DNA of 64,000 nucleotides from Blastococcus xanthinilyticus (GCF_008124835.1 NZ_VNHW01000001.1:124001-188000), one strand, 5' to 3'. Numbered from the stretch's first letter, positions 1 through 8,640 are shown. The notes: generated by a model from the letters alone, not told the origin. Numbers and translations are program-made.

Positions 1-881
1 GGCACGATCCACATCTTGTTGGCGTCGCCCTGCGCGATCTGCGGCAGCGTCTGCAGGTACTGGTAGGCCAGCAGGCCCTGGTCGGGCTTGCCGTCGTGGA
101 TCGCCTGGAACACGGTCTCGATCGACTTCGCCTGGCCCTGCGCCTGCAGGTAGAGGGCGGCGCGCTCACCCTCGGCGCGCAGGATCCGGCTCTGCCGCTC
201 GGCCTCCGCCTCGAGGATGGCCGACTGCTTCTTGCCCTCCGCCGACAGGATCGCGGCGGCCTTCTCGCCCTCGGCCGAGGTGATCGCCGCCTGCCGCTGG
301 CCCTCCGCGGTCAGGATGATGGCGCGCTTGTCGCGGTCGGCGCGCATCTGCTTCTCCATCGAGTCCTGGATGGACAGCGGCGGGTCGATCGCCTTGATCT
401 CCACGCGGGCCACGCGCAGGCCCCAGGGCCCGGTGGTGCCGTCGAGCACGGAGCGCAGCTGGCTGTTGATCCCGTCGCGGCCGGTGAGGGCGCCCTCGAG
501 GTTCAGCCCACCGACGACGTTGCGCAGCGTCGTCGTGGTCAGCTGCTCCATGCCGGTGATGTAGTTGGCGATGCCGTACACGGCCAGGCGGGGGTCGGTG
601 ACCTGGAAGTACACGACGGTGTCGATGCCGACCTGCAGGTTGTCGGCGGTGATGACCGGCTGCGGCGGGAAGGAGATGACCTGCTCGCGCAGGTCGATCG
701 TCGCCCGTACGCGGTCGATGAACGGCACCAGGATCGACAGGCCGGGCGACAGGGTCCGGCTGTACCGGCCCAGCCGCTCGACGACCTTGGCCTGTGCCTG
801 GGGCACGATGGTCACGCTCTTGGCGATCACGACGATCACCAGCAGCGCGACGACGATCAGTGCGATGAGTGCCGCATCCAC
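1..881 (-). CDS. SPFH/Band 7 (slipin-type) membrane protein, 3' end cut by window edge
   Basis: The 293 visible residues form a stomatin-like protein. There is one N-terminal membrane segment (about residues 3-20, rich in I, V, L and A), then an SPFH domain with the family phrases ERLGRYSRTLSPGL, FIDRVR and DLREQV, then a charged alanine-rich coiled coil with repeated AEGE/AEGK units from about residue 190. Such proteins oligomerise in membrane microdomains and scaffold other membrane proteins. The GTG start at 881 follows GGGAG at good spacing. It lies 76 bases downstream of an NfeD-family gene on the same strand; slipin and NfeD are a classic partner pair, so one operon is likely. The C-terminus runs off the window, so total length is unknown. 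Confidence 0.9.
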   Translation of the reverse strand, partial: MDAALIALIVVALLVIVVIAKSVTIVPQAQAKVVERLGRYSRTLSPGLSILVPFIDRVRATIDLREQVISFPPQPVITADNLQVGIDTVVYFQVTDPRLAVYGIANYITGMEQLTTTTLRNVVGGLNLEGALTGRDGINSQLRSVLDGTTGPWGLRVARVEIKAIDPPLSIQDSMEKQMRADRDKRAIILTAEGQRQAAITSAEGEKAAAILSAEGKKQSAILEAEAERQSRILRAEGERAALYLQAQGQAKSIETVFQAIHDGKPDQGLLAYQYLQTLPQIAQGDANKMWIV

Positions 882-957
882 GGCGGGCTCCCTTCGTCGG
901 GGTCACCGCTGATCCTGCCCTGCCGCGTCCGCCGGGGTCATCACCCCTGTGGAACTG

Positions 958-1392
958 TCACTCCAGCGCGTCGCCGACGACCGCCGTCGCACCGTCCACC
1001 TGCAGGATCCGGACCGTGTCACCGACCGCGTAGGCCTCGCCGCTGTGCTGGCTGCGTGCGGTCCACTCGTCGGCGCCCACCCGGATGCGCCCGGTCGAGG
1101 AGTCGACGGCCTCGGTGACCTTCGCGGTCTTGCCGATGAGGGTGTCGACGCCGTCGAGCTGCAGCGGCGTGCCCTCGGTCAGGTGCTTGGTCGCGATCGG
1201 CCTGACGAGGGCCAGCAGCACACCGGAGATGACGATGAACGTGACGATCTGCAGGATCGCCGCCCCGCCGAGCAGTGCCACGGTCATGCCGCCGAGCGCG
1301 CCACCGGCGAGCATGAGCAGCACGAGGTCGAGCGTGAGCACCTCGCCGACGGCGAGCAGCCCCGCTCCGATCAGCCACAGCAACCAGGCCAT
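958..1392 (-). CDS. NfeD-family membrane protein
   Basis: A 144-residue protein with hydrophobic segments over about residues 1-65 and a soluble C-terminal half (about 75-144) that looks like the OB-fold NfeD domain: GKTAKV, GRIRVGADEWTA and GDTVRILQVDGA. Short NfeD proteins work beside slipin-type SPFH proteins, probably in membrane quality control. It is upstream of the SPFH gene on the same strand, which supports the assignment. It is of the short class without the N-terminal serine protease domain of long NfeD proteins. Confidence 0.88.
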   Translation of the reverse strand: MAWLLWLIGAGLLAVGEVLTLDLVLLMLAGGALGGMTVALLGGAAILQIVTFIVISGVLLALVRPIATKHLTEGTPLQLDGVDTLIGKTAKVTEAVDSSTGRIRVGADEWTARSQHSGEAYAVGDTVRILQVDGATAVVGDALE

Positions 1393-1437
1393 GGTCAGAG
1401 TCTGGCAGAAGGAAGCGCCCGCACCGTCGGACGCGCC

Positions 1438-1980
1438 TCAGCGGCGCCGGCGCCGGGCGGAGACCTCGGCCCGCTCCCGGGCCAGCAGAGCGGCGTAGGC
1501 GAGCTGCTCGCGCCGGGCCCGCGCCCGGGAGGCGAGGACCTCCACCGCGACGACGACGGCGAGGAAGGTGGCGACCGACGCCGGGATGAACCAGCCGGCG
1601 TCGTCCCGGTACTCGGCCCACCGGAACCCGGAGCCTCCCCGCGGATTGATCCAGACGGTGCACACCCAGATCCCGGCCAGGACGGTGACGGCGTCGACCG
1701 GCCAGCGCACCCGGCGCCACACCTCGGGCAGCAGCTTGAGCAGCCGGGGCGCGGCCGCGACCGCGCCCACCGCCAGGCCCAGCGCGGCCCGCTGCCAGGC
1801 GGACAGGGAGTCCAGCCACGGCCCCAGCCGCTGGTGCGTCGGCCCGTCCAGCTGACTGACGAGGGCGGCTGCGCCCAGGACCATCAGGACCAGCGCCCCC
1901 TGGCGGCTGCGCCGACCCGCGTCCGTCGGCACCTCGGCGCCGGGACGATCCGGCTCGACCGCGGTCTCCTGTCGGCTCAC
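1438..1980 (-). CDS. Membrane protein of unknown function
   Basis: A 180-residue protein I do not recognise. It has a polar, Arg-rich N-terminus, three or four hydrophobic stretches (about residues 30-45, 65-85, 100-120 and 130-150) and a basic C-terminus ending in a run of arginines. The GTG start at 1980 is chosen over an in-frame upstream ATG because a GGAGGAG Shine-Dalgarno sits just before it and because the longer version would run into the divergent gene's promoter. It is 45 bases upstream of the NfeD gene on the same strand and could be co-transcribed. Confidence 0.6.
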   Translation of the reverse strand: MSRQETAVEPDRPGAEVPTDAGRRSRQGALVLMVLGAAALVSQLDGPTHQRLGPWLDSLSAWQRAALGLAVGAVAAAPRLLKLLPEVWRRVRWPVDAVTVLAGIWVCTVWINPRGGSGFRWAEYRDDAGWFIPASVATFLAVVVAVEVLASRARARREQLAYAALLARERAEVSARRRRR

Positions 1981-2036
1981 CGCTGCTCCTCCTCCGCCCG
2001 CACCGCGCACCGGGCGGTGCCGCGGCGACCGCCACG

Positions 2037-2042
2037 TAGCCT
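2037..2042 (+). promoter_or_regulatory. Leaderless -10 hexamer TAGCCT
   Basis: TAGCCT ends six bases before the GTG of the 2049 gene. With transcription starting about seven bases after a -10 box, the mRNA would begin at the start codon. The same hexamer and spacing recur at 2824-2829. Confidence 0.5.
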
Positions 2043-2048
2043 CGGCCG

Positions 2049-2783
2049 GTGCACGACTTCCCCGCCGGCCGCGTCGCAGTATGGGCAACCGCCTGGCTCT
2101 CCGGCCGCACGTCCTTCGACGAAGCCCTCGACCGGGTGACCGGGGAGCACGCCCACCTGGTCACCGGGATGCCCGGGTCCGCGGCCGCCGAGCCGCTCGG
2201 GACCGCCCTGGCCGCGCTGCGCGGGCTGGGTGAGCGCCGGCTGCACCTGGTGCTGCCCGTCCCTGGGGACGTCCGCGGGCTGCCGGCGGTCCCGGGCCTG
2301 GTCCCGGCCGCCGTGGAGGCCGGCCAGGCGGCGGTCGGCGACCGGCTGGTGCTCGTGCCCAGCCCCGGGCCGGAGGTGGTGACGTGGGCGGCGTTCCCCC
2401 TGGACGGCCTCGCACTCCCGCCCCCGCCTGTCGAGGGCTCGCTGCGGGCGGCGTCCGGCGCGCTGGACCTCGCCATGGTCGACGCCGCGCGCACGCTGGC
2501 CGACCTGGACCTCGCCCGGTGGCACCCCGAGGTGCCCGAGCTGCTGGCCGACCTCGCCCGGCCCCGCCCGGCGCCGGGGCTCCCCGACGACCACGACCCG
2601 CTCGCGCTCTCGGTGCTCGGCCGGGCCCAGCGGCTGGCCGCCGTCCTCGACCTGGCCACGACCGACGCACCGGGCGCCGCGGTCACCCACGGGCAGGCCG
2701 CGGCCCGCGACGCGGCGCTGCGGCCGCTGTCGGACGCCGTCCGCGCGGCGATCACCGCCGCGTACAACGCCGTCCCCCGCTGA
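2049..2783 (+). CDS. Hypothetical actinobacterial protein
   Basis: A 244-residue soluble protein, rich in Ala, Leu and Pro, with no signal peptide or membrane segment and no motif I can name. It opens with a gate-like stretch (FDEALDRVTGEHAHLV) and has alternating helical segments throughout, so it looks mostly alpha-helical. The GTG start lies six bases after TAGCCT, typical of leaderless genes in this window. It is transcribed away from the 1438-1980 membrane gene. Codon use is typical of the window, which supports it being real, but no function can be given. Confidence 0.65.
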   Translation: MHDFPAGRVAVWATAWLSGRTSFDEALDRVTGEHAHLVTGMPGSAAAEPLGTALAALRGLGERRLHLVLPVPGDVRGLPAVPGLVPAAVEAGQAAVGDRLVLVPSPGPEVVTWAAFPLDGLALPPPPVEGSLRAASGALDLAMVDAARTLADLDLARWHPEVPELLADLARPRPAPGLPDDHDPLALSVLGRAQRLAAVLDLATTDAPGAAVTHGQAAARDAALRPLSDAVRAAITAAYNAVPR

Positions 2784-2823
2784 GACCACCGGCGCGCTGC
2801 TTGCCCATCGCCGGGCGCGGACC

Positions 2824-2829
2824 TAGCCT
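2824..2829 (+). promoter_or_regulatory. Leaderless -10 hexamer TAGCCT
   Basis: Identical in sequence and spacing to the hexamer at 2037-2042. It places the transcript start at or next to the GTG at 2836. Confidence 0.45.
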
Positions 2830-2835
2830 GTCGCC

Positions 2836-2877
2836 GTGGCCGGCCGACTCATTAGCTGCGGGCCCGTCGGCGTCTGA
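2836..2877 (+). CDS. Leaderless 13-codon upstream ORF (candidate leader peptide)
   Basis: GTG-initiated ORF encoding VAGRLISCGPVGV, directly behind a TAGCCT box, so probably the first codons of the transcript. It ends 78 bases before the ACT-like gene at 2956. It holds one Leu, one Ile, two internal or terminal Val and a Cys, which would suit but does not prove amino-acid attenuation upstream of a regulatory ACT protein. It does not match the polycysteine or RRHVDL-type leader peptides known from actinobacterial sulfur operons. It is too short to judge by composition. Confidence 0.35.
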   Translation: MAGRLISCGPVGV

Positions 2878-2955
2878 TCCTCGCGCCGCCGGGTCCGTGA
2901 GCAGCGCTTCGAGGGCGCCCCGACCCACCAGAGCCGTCTCAGGCTCGGAGGCAGC

Positions 2956-3234
2956 ATGTTCCCCCGCCACGGTCACACCAGCAACACCGCCAGGGTGCAC
3001 GTCACCGTCACCGACGTCGTCGGCGTCCAGCGGGTCCTCGCCCTGCTGACCGGACGTCGTCACGTCTTCACCCGCTTCGAGGCGGAGGAGGCGGGCGAGG
3101 GCAGGTGGGCCGTCCGGCTCGACCTCGTCTCCGGAGCCGAGGAGCTGGAGCTCGTCGCTCTCCGGCTGCAGCGCGTGCCCAGCGTGCTGGACGTCGACGT
3201 CCACTGGGGTGCCGCGCTCACGGTGGCCGGCTGA
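2956..3234 (+). CDS. Small ACT-like domain protein
   Basis: A 92-residue protein with the beta-alpha-beta pattern of an ACT domain across residues 12-85: VHVTVTDVVGVQRVLALL, then an amphipathic strand RWAVRLDLV, then LQRVPSVLDVDV. The size and the spacing between the two strands recall the stand-alone IlvM-type acetolactate synthase small subunit, but the usual Gly-rich ligand loop is not clear. The ATG follows GGAGGC. No catalytic partner gene is adjacent. A regulatory amino-acid-binding role is inferred from fold only. Confidence 0.6.
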   Translation: MFPRHGHTSNTARVHVTVTDVVGVQRVLALLTGRRHVFTRFEAEEAGEGRWAVRLDLVSGAEELELVALRLQRVPSVLDVDVHWGAALTVAG

Positions 3235-3356
3235 CCGGCCCGGTCGCCCCGGAGAGCGCCGTCCGGTCGGTCGTCGTCGTGCCGCCCACAGCCGGGGGCG
3301 GTCCTTCGTCGGCGGGCACGATGACCGGCCCCGGCCGGGCCAGCACGCTCGGCGGC

Positions 3357-5354
3357 ATGGGAAGACCGCTGGATCCCGAGGACCTCCTGTCGCTCGAGGT
3401 CCCGGGTGACCCCACGCTCGCGCCGGACGGGCGGCACGTCGTCTACGTGCTGCGGACCAGCGACCGGAGCTCCGACACCGACCGCCGGGCGCTGTGGTCG
3501 GTCCGGGCGACCGCGGACGGCTGGGGTGCCCCCGCGCGGCTGACGCACGGCGCGGCGGACACGGCCCCGGCGTTCTCGCCCGAGGGGAACCGGATCGCGT
3601 TCCTGCGCGCCGGCGACGGCCCGGCCCAGCTGCACCTCCTCCCGGTCGACGGCGGGGAGGCCGAGCAGGTCACCCGGCTGCCCCTCGGCGCGGGCGCCCC
3701 GGTCTGGAGTCCCGACGGAGCCCGCATCGCCTTCTGCGCGCCGGTCGACCGCAGCGGCGAGCGGTCCGAGCACGCCCCGCTCGTCGCCACGCGGCTGGGC
3801 TACAAGGCCGACGGCGCCGGTCACCTGGGCGACTCCCGCCAGCACCTGCACGTCCTGGACGTCGCCACGGGCGCGGTGGCGCGGCTCACCGACGGCGACT
3901 GGCACGCCGGGCGCCCGGCCTGGTCACCGGAGGGCAGCCGGCTGGCCTTCGCCGCCGGAACCGATCCCGACGCCGACCTCACTGCCCGGACGCCGGTGCA
4001 CGTGGTCGAGGTGCCCGCCGAGCTTCCCGGTGACGCCCCGCCCGCAGGCCCGCTGGAGCGGATCGGCGACGGTGCGGGCACCGCCGGCCCGCTGCTCTGG
4101 ACCCGCGACGGGACGGCGCTGCTCGTGGTCGGCCGCCCGACCGTCTCCGTGGGCCACGACGGTCTGCTCCGCCAGCCGCTCGGGGGCGGGGCGCCGGTCG
4201 ACCTGGCGGCCGCGCTGGACCGCAACGTCATGCCCGGCGGTCCGGGTTATCCCGGCGGGCTGCCGCAGCTGACCCGGGACGGCGGCGAGGTCGTCTTCTG
4301 CGTGCGCGACCGCGGTTGCTCGCACGTCTGGGTCACCGCCGTCGACGGCGGCGGCGCCCCGCGGCCGCTGGTGACCGGCGCGGACGTCGTCGTCGCCGGG
4401 CTGTCGGTGGCCGCGCACGCCGACGTCGCCGCGGTCGTGCTGGCCGACCCGCGGACCTTCGGCGAGATCGCGGTCGTCGACCTGACCACCGGCGGGCTGA
4501 CCCGGCTCAGCGCGCACACCCGGGGCTCGCTGCCTGACGTCGAGCTGGCCGTGCCGCAGCCACGCAGCTTCCGGGTGCACGACGGCACCGAGGTGCACGG
4601 CTGGCTGCTGGTGGACCCGGCCGCACCCCGGCCCGCTCCCCTGCTGCTGGACGTGCACGGCGGCCCGCACAACGCCTGGTCACCGATCGCCGACGCCGCC
4701 CACCCGTACCACCAGGAGCTGGTCGCGGCCGGCTGGGCGGTGCTGCTGCTCAACCCGCGCGGCAGCGACGGCTACGGGCGGGAGTTCTTCACCGGCGCGG
4801 TGCGGGCGTGGGGCACGGCCGACGAACGCGACCTCCTCGACCCGCTCGACACCCTCGTCGCCGAGGGCCTCGCCGACGCCGACCGGCTGGCGGTCACCGG
4901 GTACAGCTACGGCGGGTACATGACCTGCTGGCTCACCGGCCGCACCGACCGGTTCGCCGCCGCGATCGCGGGCGGCGTGGTCGCCGACCTCACCAGCATG
5001 ACCGGGACGAGCGACGCGGGGCGGGCGCTGGCGCTGGAGTTCGGCGACGCGCTCACCGATCCCGAGGCGGCCCGGGCGCACTCCCCCCTCACCCACGTGC
5101 ACCGCGTGCGCACCCCCACCCTGGTGCTGCAGGGCGGGGCCGACGAGCGGTGCCCGATGGGACAGGCCGAGCAGTGGTTCACCGCCCTGCGCACCCGGGG
5201 CGTGCCCACCGAGCTGGTGCTCTTCCCCGGTGGGTCGCACCTGTTCGTCCTCGACGGCCGGCCCTCCCACCGGCTCGACTACAGCCGGCGGGTGGTCGCG
5301 TGGGTCCGGGAGCACGTGGGGTCGCCCGTCGCCGAGTTGGTGGGCGCCCCGTGA
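3357..5354 (+). CDS. S9-family serine peptidase (acylaminoacyl-peptidase/prolyl-oligopeptidase type)
   Basis: A 665-residue cytosolic peptidase. Residues about 1-400 form a WD40-like beta-propeller (repeated blades such as PAFSPEGNRIAFLR, PVWSPDGARIAF, PAWSPEGSRLAF). Residues about 410-660 form the alpha/beta hydrolase with nucleophile Ser517 in GYSYGGYM, Asp596 in GGADERCP and His628 in GGSHLF. The family cleaves short or N-acylated peptides. The ATG at 3357 is chosen because MGRPLDPEDL is the usual S9 N-terminus and a CACGCT -10-like box lies seven bases upstream; ATG 3321 is an in-frame alternative. Its stop overlaps the GTG of the M20 gene by four bases, so it heads a peptide-processing operon. 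Confidence 0.92.
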   Translation: MGRPLDPEDLLSLEVPGDPTLAPDGRHVVYVLRTSDRSSDTDRRALWSVRATADGWGAPARLTHGAADTAPAFSPEGNRIAFLRAGDGPAQLHLLPVDGGEAEQVTRLPLGAGAPVWSPDGARIAFCAPVDRSGERSEHAPLVATRLGYKADGAGHLGDSRQHLHVLDVATGAVARLTDGDWHAGRPAWSPEGSRLAFAAGTDPDADLTARTPVHVVEVPAELPGDAPPAGPLERIGDGAGTAGPLLWTRDGTALLVVGRPTVSVGHDGLLRQPLGGGAPVDLAAALDRNVMPGGPGYPGGLPQLTRDGGEVVFCVRDRGCSHVWVTAVDGGGAPRPLVTGADVVVAGLSVAAHADVAAVVLADPRTFGEIAVVDLTTGGLTRLSAHTRGSLPDVELAVPQPRSFRVHDGTEVHGWLLVDPAAPRPAPLLLDVHGGPHNAWSPIADAAHPYHQELVAAGWAVLLLNPRGSDGYGREFFTGAVRAWGTADERDLLDPLDTLVAEGLADADRLAVTGYSYGGYMTCWLTGRTDRFAAAIAGGVVADLTSMTGTSDAGRALALEFGDALTDPEAARAHSPLTHVHRVRTPTLVLQGGADERCPMGQAEQWFTALRTRGVPTELVLFPGGSHLFVLDGRPSHRLDYSRRVVAWVREHVGSPVAELVGAP

Positions 5355-6529
5355 GCACCGTGCTGCCGGTCGACGCGTTCACCCAGCTGCTCCCGGCCAT
5401 GCTCGCCGACCTCCAGCAGCTGGTGACCTGCGAGACGCCGTCCAACGACCTGATCGCGGTCGCCGCCGGCGCCCGGCTGGTCGCCGCCCAGGGCGCCCGC
5501 GCGCTGGGCGCCCAGCCCGAGACGCTGGTGCTCGACGGCCGCACGCACCTGCGCTGGCGGCTGGGCCCGGGCCCGCGCCGGGTCCTGGTGCTCTGCCACC
5601 AGGACACGGTCTGGCCGCTGGGCACCCTGGCGGAGATCCCGTGGTCGGTCACCGACGGGGTGATCCGCGGTCCGGGCTGCTTCGACATGAAGGCCGGCAT
5701 CGTGCTGGCGTTCACGGCGCTGGACCGGCTGCGCGCCGCCGGCGCCGACCTGGACGGCGTCACGGTGCTGGTCACCGGTGACGAGGAGATCGGCTCGCCG
5801 ACGTCGGCGGACCTCATCCGGGAGGAGGCCAGGGGCTGCGCCGCCGCCCTGGTGCTCGAGGCGAGCGCCGACGGCGGAGCGCTGAAGACCGGCCGCAAGG
5901 GCGCGTCGATGTACGACCTGGTGGTCACCGGTCGCGCCGCGCACGCCGGCCTGGAGCCGGAGCGAGGGGTCAACACGACCCTGGAGCTGGCCGGCCAGGT
6001 GCTCGCCATCGCCGCCCTCGCCGATCCTGCGCTCGGGACCACGGTCACCCCCACCGCACTCACCTCGGGGACGACCACCAACACCGTCCCGGCCGCCGGG
6101 CGGCTGGCGGTCGACGTCCGGGCGCTGACCGTGGCGGAGCAGCAGCGGGTCGACGAGGGCATGCGGGCGCTGATACCCCGACTGCCCGGCGCGGCGCTCG
6201 AGCTGCGCGGCGGCATCAACCGGCCGCCGCTGGAGGAGAAGGCGTCGGCGGGGCTGTTCGCGCTCGCCGGCGCGGTGGCGGCCCGGCTCGGCCTGCCCGC
6301 GCCGGAGGGCACCACCGTCGGCGGGGCGTCGGACGGCAACTTCACCGCCGGCGCGGGGGTGCCGACCCTCGACGGCCTGGGTGCCGTCGGCGGTGGCGCG
6401 CACGCAGCGCACGAGCACGCGCTGGCCGACGAGCTGCCCGGCCGGGCGGCGCTGCTGGCCGGACTGCTCGCCGAGCTGCTGGCGGTCCGGGGCGTCGGTG
6501 ATCCGGACGAAGAGACCGCCGGTGAATGA
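5351..6529 (+). CDS. M20-family metallo-amidohydrolase/carboxypeptidase
   Basis: A 392-residue di-zinc hydrolase of the ArgE/DapE/carboxypeptidase G2 group. Expected ligands are present: His83 in LCHQDTV, Asp112 in FDMKAG, Glu145-146 in GDEEIG, and a C-terminal His in GGGAHAAHE; the dimerisation domain lies about residues 185-290. The GTG overlaps the S9 stop (GTGA). The family hydrolyses N-acyl-amino acids or dipeptides. Because the next two genes encode a GNAT and an N-succinylamino-acid racemase, the best contextual guess is N-succinyl-L-amino acid desuccinylase, as in the NSAR operon of Geobacillus kaustophilus. A C-terminal glutamate-releasing carboxypeptidase is the main alternative. 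Confidence 0.9.
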   Translation: MSTVLPVDAFTQLLPAMLADLQQLVTCETPSNDLIAVAAGARLVAAQGARALGAQPETLVLDGRTHLRWRLGPGPRRVLVLCHQDTVWPLGTLAEIPWSVTDGVIRGPGCFDMKAGIVLAFTALDRLRAAGADLDGVTVLVTGDEEIGSPTSADLIREEARGCAAALVLEASADGGALKTGRKGASMYDLVVTGRAAHAGLEPERGVNTTLELAGQVLAIAALADPALGTTVTPTALTSGTTTNTVPAAGRLAVDVRALTVAEQQRVDEGMRALIPRLPGAALELRGGINRPPLEEKASAGLFALAGAVAARLGLPAPEGTTVGGASDGNFTAGAGVPTLDGLGAVGGGAHAAHEHALADELPGRAALLAGLLAELLAVRGVGDPDEETAGE

Positions 6530-6568
6530 GAGCCCCGCACCAAGCCCGGGACGTCGGCACGTCCCACC

Positions 6569-7480
6569 ATGGTGGCCATGACCGACCTCATGGACGGGAG
6601 CCCGGCGACGGGCTCCGCCGACGGCGCGGGCCTGGCCGGTGCCGCCGTCCTGGCCGCCACCGCGGCCGCGGCCCGGTCGGGCGTCCGGATCGTGGAACTG
6701 GTCGGGCTCGAACCGCTGCACGAGGTGCAGGCGCTGTTCGACTCCATCTGGCATCCCGCACCGGACAACCGCCCGGTCACCGTGGAGCTCATGCGGGCCA
6801 TGGCCAAGGCGGGCAACCCACTGACCGGCGCCTACGACGGCACGCGGCTGGTCGGCGCATCCGTCGGTTTCTTCGCCGCGCCCGCAGGCACCGCGCTGCA
6901 CAGCCACGTCACCGGGGTCGCGCGGTCCGCGCAGCGGCGCAGCATCGGCCGGGCACTGAAGCTGCACCAGCGGGCCTGGGCGCTCGAGCGCGGCATCACC
7001 CGGATCAGCTGGACCTTCGACCCGCTGGTCCGCCGCAACGCCTGGTTCAACCTGGGCCGGCTGGCGGCGAGCCCACTGGAGTACCTACCGGACTTCTACG
7101 GCCGGATGGCCGACACCATCAACGGCAACGACTCCTCCGACCGGCTGCTCGCCTCGTGGGCACTGGACAGCGAGGCGGTGATCCGCGCGGTCGCCGGGGA
7201 GCCACCGCAGGTCGACCTCACCGCCCTGCGCGCCGCCGGCGCGGTCGACGTGGTCGCCCCCGGCCCGGACGGCGGCCCGGTCATCACCGCCGCACCGCCC
7301 GGTGTGCCTCTCCTGGTGGCGGTGCCGCCCGACGTGGAAGCGCTGCGACTCAGCGATCCCGATCTGGCGGCCGCCTGGCGGCTGGCCGTCCGCGATGCCC
7401 TGGGGGGCGGCGCCCGCGTGCGCGGCTTCGCCCAGGAGGGCTGGTACGTCGTCGAGGCACCGGGAGGTCCCACGCTGTGA
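6569..7480 (+). CDS. GNAT N-acyltransferase (candidate D-amino-acid N-succinyltransferase)
   Basis: A 303-residue protein with a GNAT core over about residues 40-190: VELMRAMAKAGNPLTGAYDG, the acetyl/acyl-CoA loop region HVTGVARSAQRRSIGRALKLHQRAWALERG, and ISWTFDPLVRRNAWFNLGRLA, followed by a C-terminal domain of about 100 residues. This longer architecture is typical of GNATs encoded next to N-succinylamino-acid racemases. It overlaps the racemase start by four bases, so the two are translationally coupled. By analogy it would transfer succinyl from succinyl-CoA to D-amino acids. ATG 6569 sits inside a 12-base palindrome (6564-6575); ATG 6578 is an equally plausible start. Confidence 0.85.
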   Translation: MVAMTDLMDGSPATGSADGAGLAGAAVLAATAAAARSGVRIVELVGLEPLHEVQALFDSIWHPAPDNRPVTVELMRAMAKAGNPLTGAYDGTRLVGASVGFFAAPAGTALHSHVTGVARSAQRRSIGRALKLHQRAWALERGITRISWTFDPLVRRNAWFNLGRLAASPLEYLPDFYGRMADTINGNDSSDRLLASWALDSEAVIRAVAGEPPQVDLTALRAAGAVDVVAPGPDGGPVITAAPPGVPLLVAVPPDVEALRLSDPDLAAAWRLAVRDALGGGARVRGFAQEGWYVVEAPGGPTL

Positions 7481-8583
7481 AGCTCGAATCCGTGGAACTG
7501 CGGCGGATCGCCATGCCGCTCGTCGCCCCGTTCCGGACCTCCTTCGGGAGCCAGACCGCCCGCGACATCCTGCTGGTGCGGGTGCGCACCGACGTCGGTG
7601 AGGGATGGGGCGAATGCGCGGCGCTGGCCGATCCCAGGTACTCGGCCGAGTACGTGGACGGCGTCGCCGACGTGCTGACCCGGTTCTTCGTCCCGACCGT
7701 GGCCGCCACCCCGGACCTCGACGCGTACGCCGTCGGACGCGTCCTGGCTCCGTTCGCCGGGCACTTCATGGCCAAGGCGGCGCTGGAGACCGCCGTCCTG
7801 GACGCCGGGCTGCGCGCGGCCGGCCGGTCGTTCGGTTCCTTCCTGGGTGCGGCCACCGACCGGGTCCCCTGCGGAGTTTCGGTCGGGATCATGGACTCGA
7901 TCGACGCGCTGCTCGACTCCGTCGGCGGCTATCTGGACGCCGGGTACCTGCGGATCAAGCTGAAGATCGAGCCGGGCTGGGACGTCGAGCCGGTGCGTGC
8001 CGTCCGCGAGCGGTTCGGCGACGTCGCGCTCCAGGTGGACGCCAACGCCGCCTACGCCGTCTCCGACGCCCGGCACCTGGCCCGGCTGGACCCCTTCGAC
8101 CTGCTGCTGATCGAGCAGCCACTGCCCGAGGACGACGTCCTGGGGCACGTGGAGCTGGGGAAGACGGTGCGGACGCCGATCTGCCTGGACGAGTCGATCA
8201 CCTCCGCCCGCAGCGCGGCGGCCGCGATCACCCTCGGCGCCTGTTCGATCGTCAACGTGAAGCCGGCCCGTGTCGGCGGCTACCTGGAGGCCCGCCGGGT
8301 GCACGACGTCTGTGCCGCGCACGGGGTGCCGGTGTGGTGCGGCGGGATGCTGGAGACGGGGCTGGGGCGGGCGGCGAATGTGGCCCTGGCCGCGCTGCCC
8401 AACTTCGTGCTCCCCGGGGACACCTCGGCGTCGGACCGGTACTACGCCACGGACATCACCCCGCCGTTCCGCCTCGAGGACGGTCACCTGCGGGTGCCGA
8501 CCGGTCCCGGCCTGGGGGTCGAGCCCGACCCCTTGCTGCTGGACGAGGTGACCACGTCGGTCCAGGAGCTCCCGCTCCGCTGA
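7477..8583 (+). CDS. N-succinylamino-acid racemase/o-succinylbenzoate synthase (enolase superfamily)
   Basis: A 368-residue enzyme of the MenC2/NSAR family. All catalytic positions are present: the K-x-K pair Lys161/Lys163 in IKLKIEPGWD, metal ligands Asp188 (VDANAAY), Glu213 (LIEQPLP) and Asp238 (LDESI), and the opposing base Lys262 (VNVKPARVGG). These fall one residue off the Amycolatopsis enzyme's numbering (163, 189, 214, 239, 263). The family can form o-succinylbenzoate for menaquinone or racemise N-succinylamino acids. No other men gene is nearby, while a GNAT and an M20 hydrolase share the operon, which favours the racemase role. GTG start overlaps the GNAT stop. Confidence 0.92.
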   Translation: MKLESVELRRIAMPLVAPFRTSFGSQTARDILLVRVRTDVGEGWGECAALADPRYSAEYVDGVADVLTRFFVPTVAATPDLDAYAVGRVLAPFAGHFMAKAALETAVLDAGLRAAGRSFGSFLGAATDRVPCGVSVGIMDSIDALLDSVGGYLDAGYLRIKLKIEPGWDVEPVRAVRERFGDVALQVDANAAYAVSDARHLARLDPFDLLLIEQPLPEDDVLGHVELGKTVRTPICLDESITSARSAAAAITLGACSIVNVKPARVGGYLEARRVHDVCAAHGVPVWCGGMLETGLGRAANVALAALPNFVLPGDTSASDRYYATDITPPFRLEDGHLRVPTGPGLGVEPDPLLLDEVTTSVQELPLR

Positions 8584-8590
8584 CACCTGA

Positions 8591-8640
8591 TTCGTCGTCC
8601 CCACCTACGCGGAGCCGATCCGGTCGTGCGGGACGACGAA
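8591..8640. promoter_or_regulatory. Perfect 11-bp inverted repeat between racemase and PucR genes
   Basis: TTCGTCGTCCC at 8591-8601 is repeated as its exact reverse complement at 8630-8640, with 28 bases between. It lies eight bases after the racemase stop and 23 bases before the PucR -10 box. It may be the operon terminator (stem of 11, large loop, no T-run) or a two-site operator for PucR autoregulation. Confidence 0.45.

Noticed and set aside
3105..3356. N-terminal extension of the S9 peptidase into the ACT-like gene
   Set aside because: The upstream in-frame codons overlap the ACT-like gene and encode an Arg/Ala-rich shadow; starts at 3321 or 3357 fit the family.
6564..6575. Perfect 12-base palindrome CCACCATGGTGG
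   Set aside because: It contains the GNAT start codon and an NcoI-like core; a palindrome this short around ATGG is easily chance. No second copy is near.
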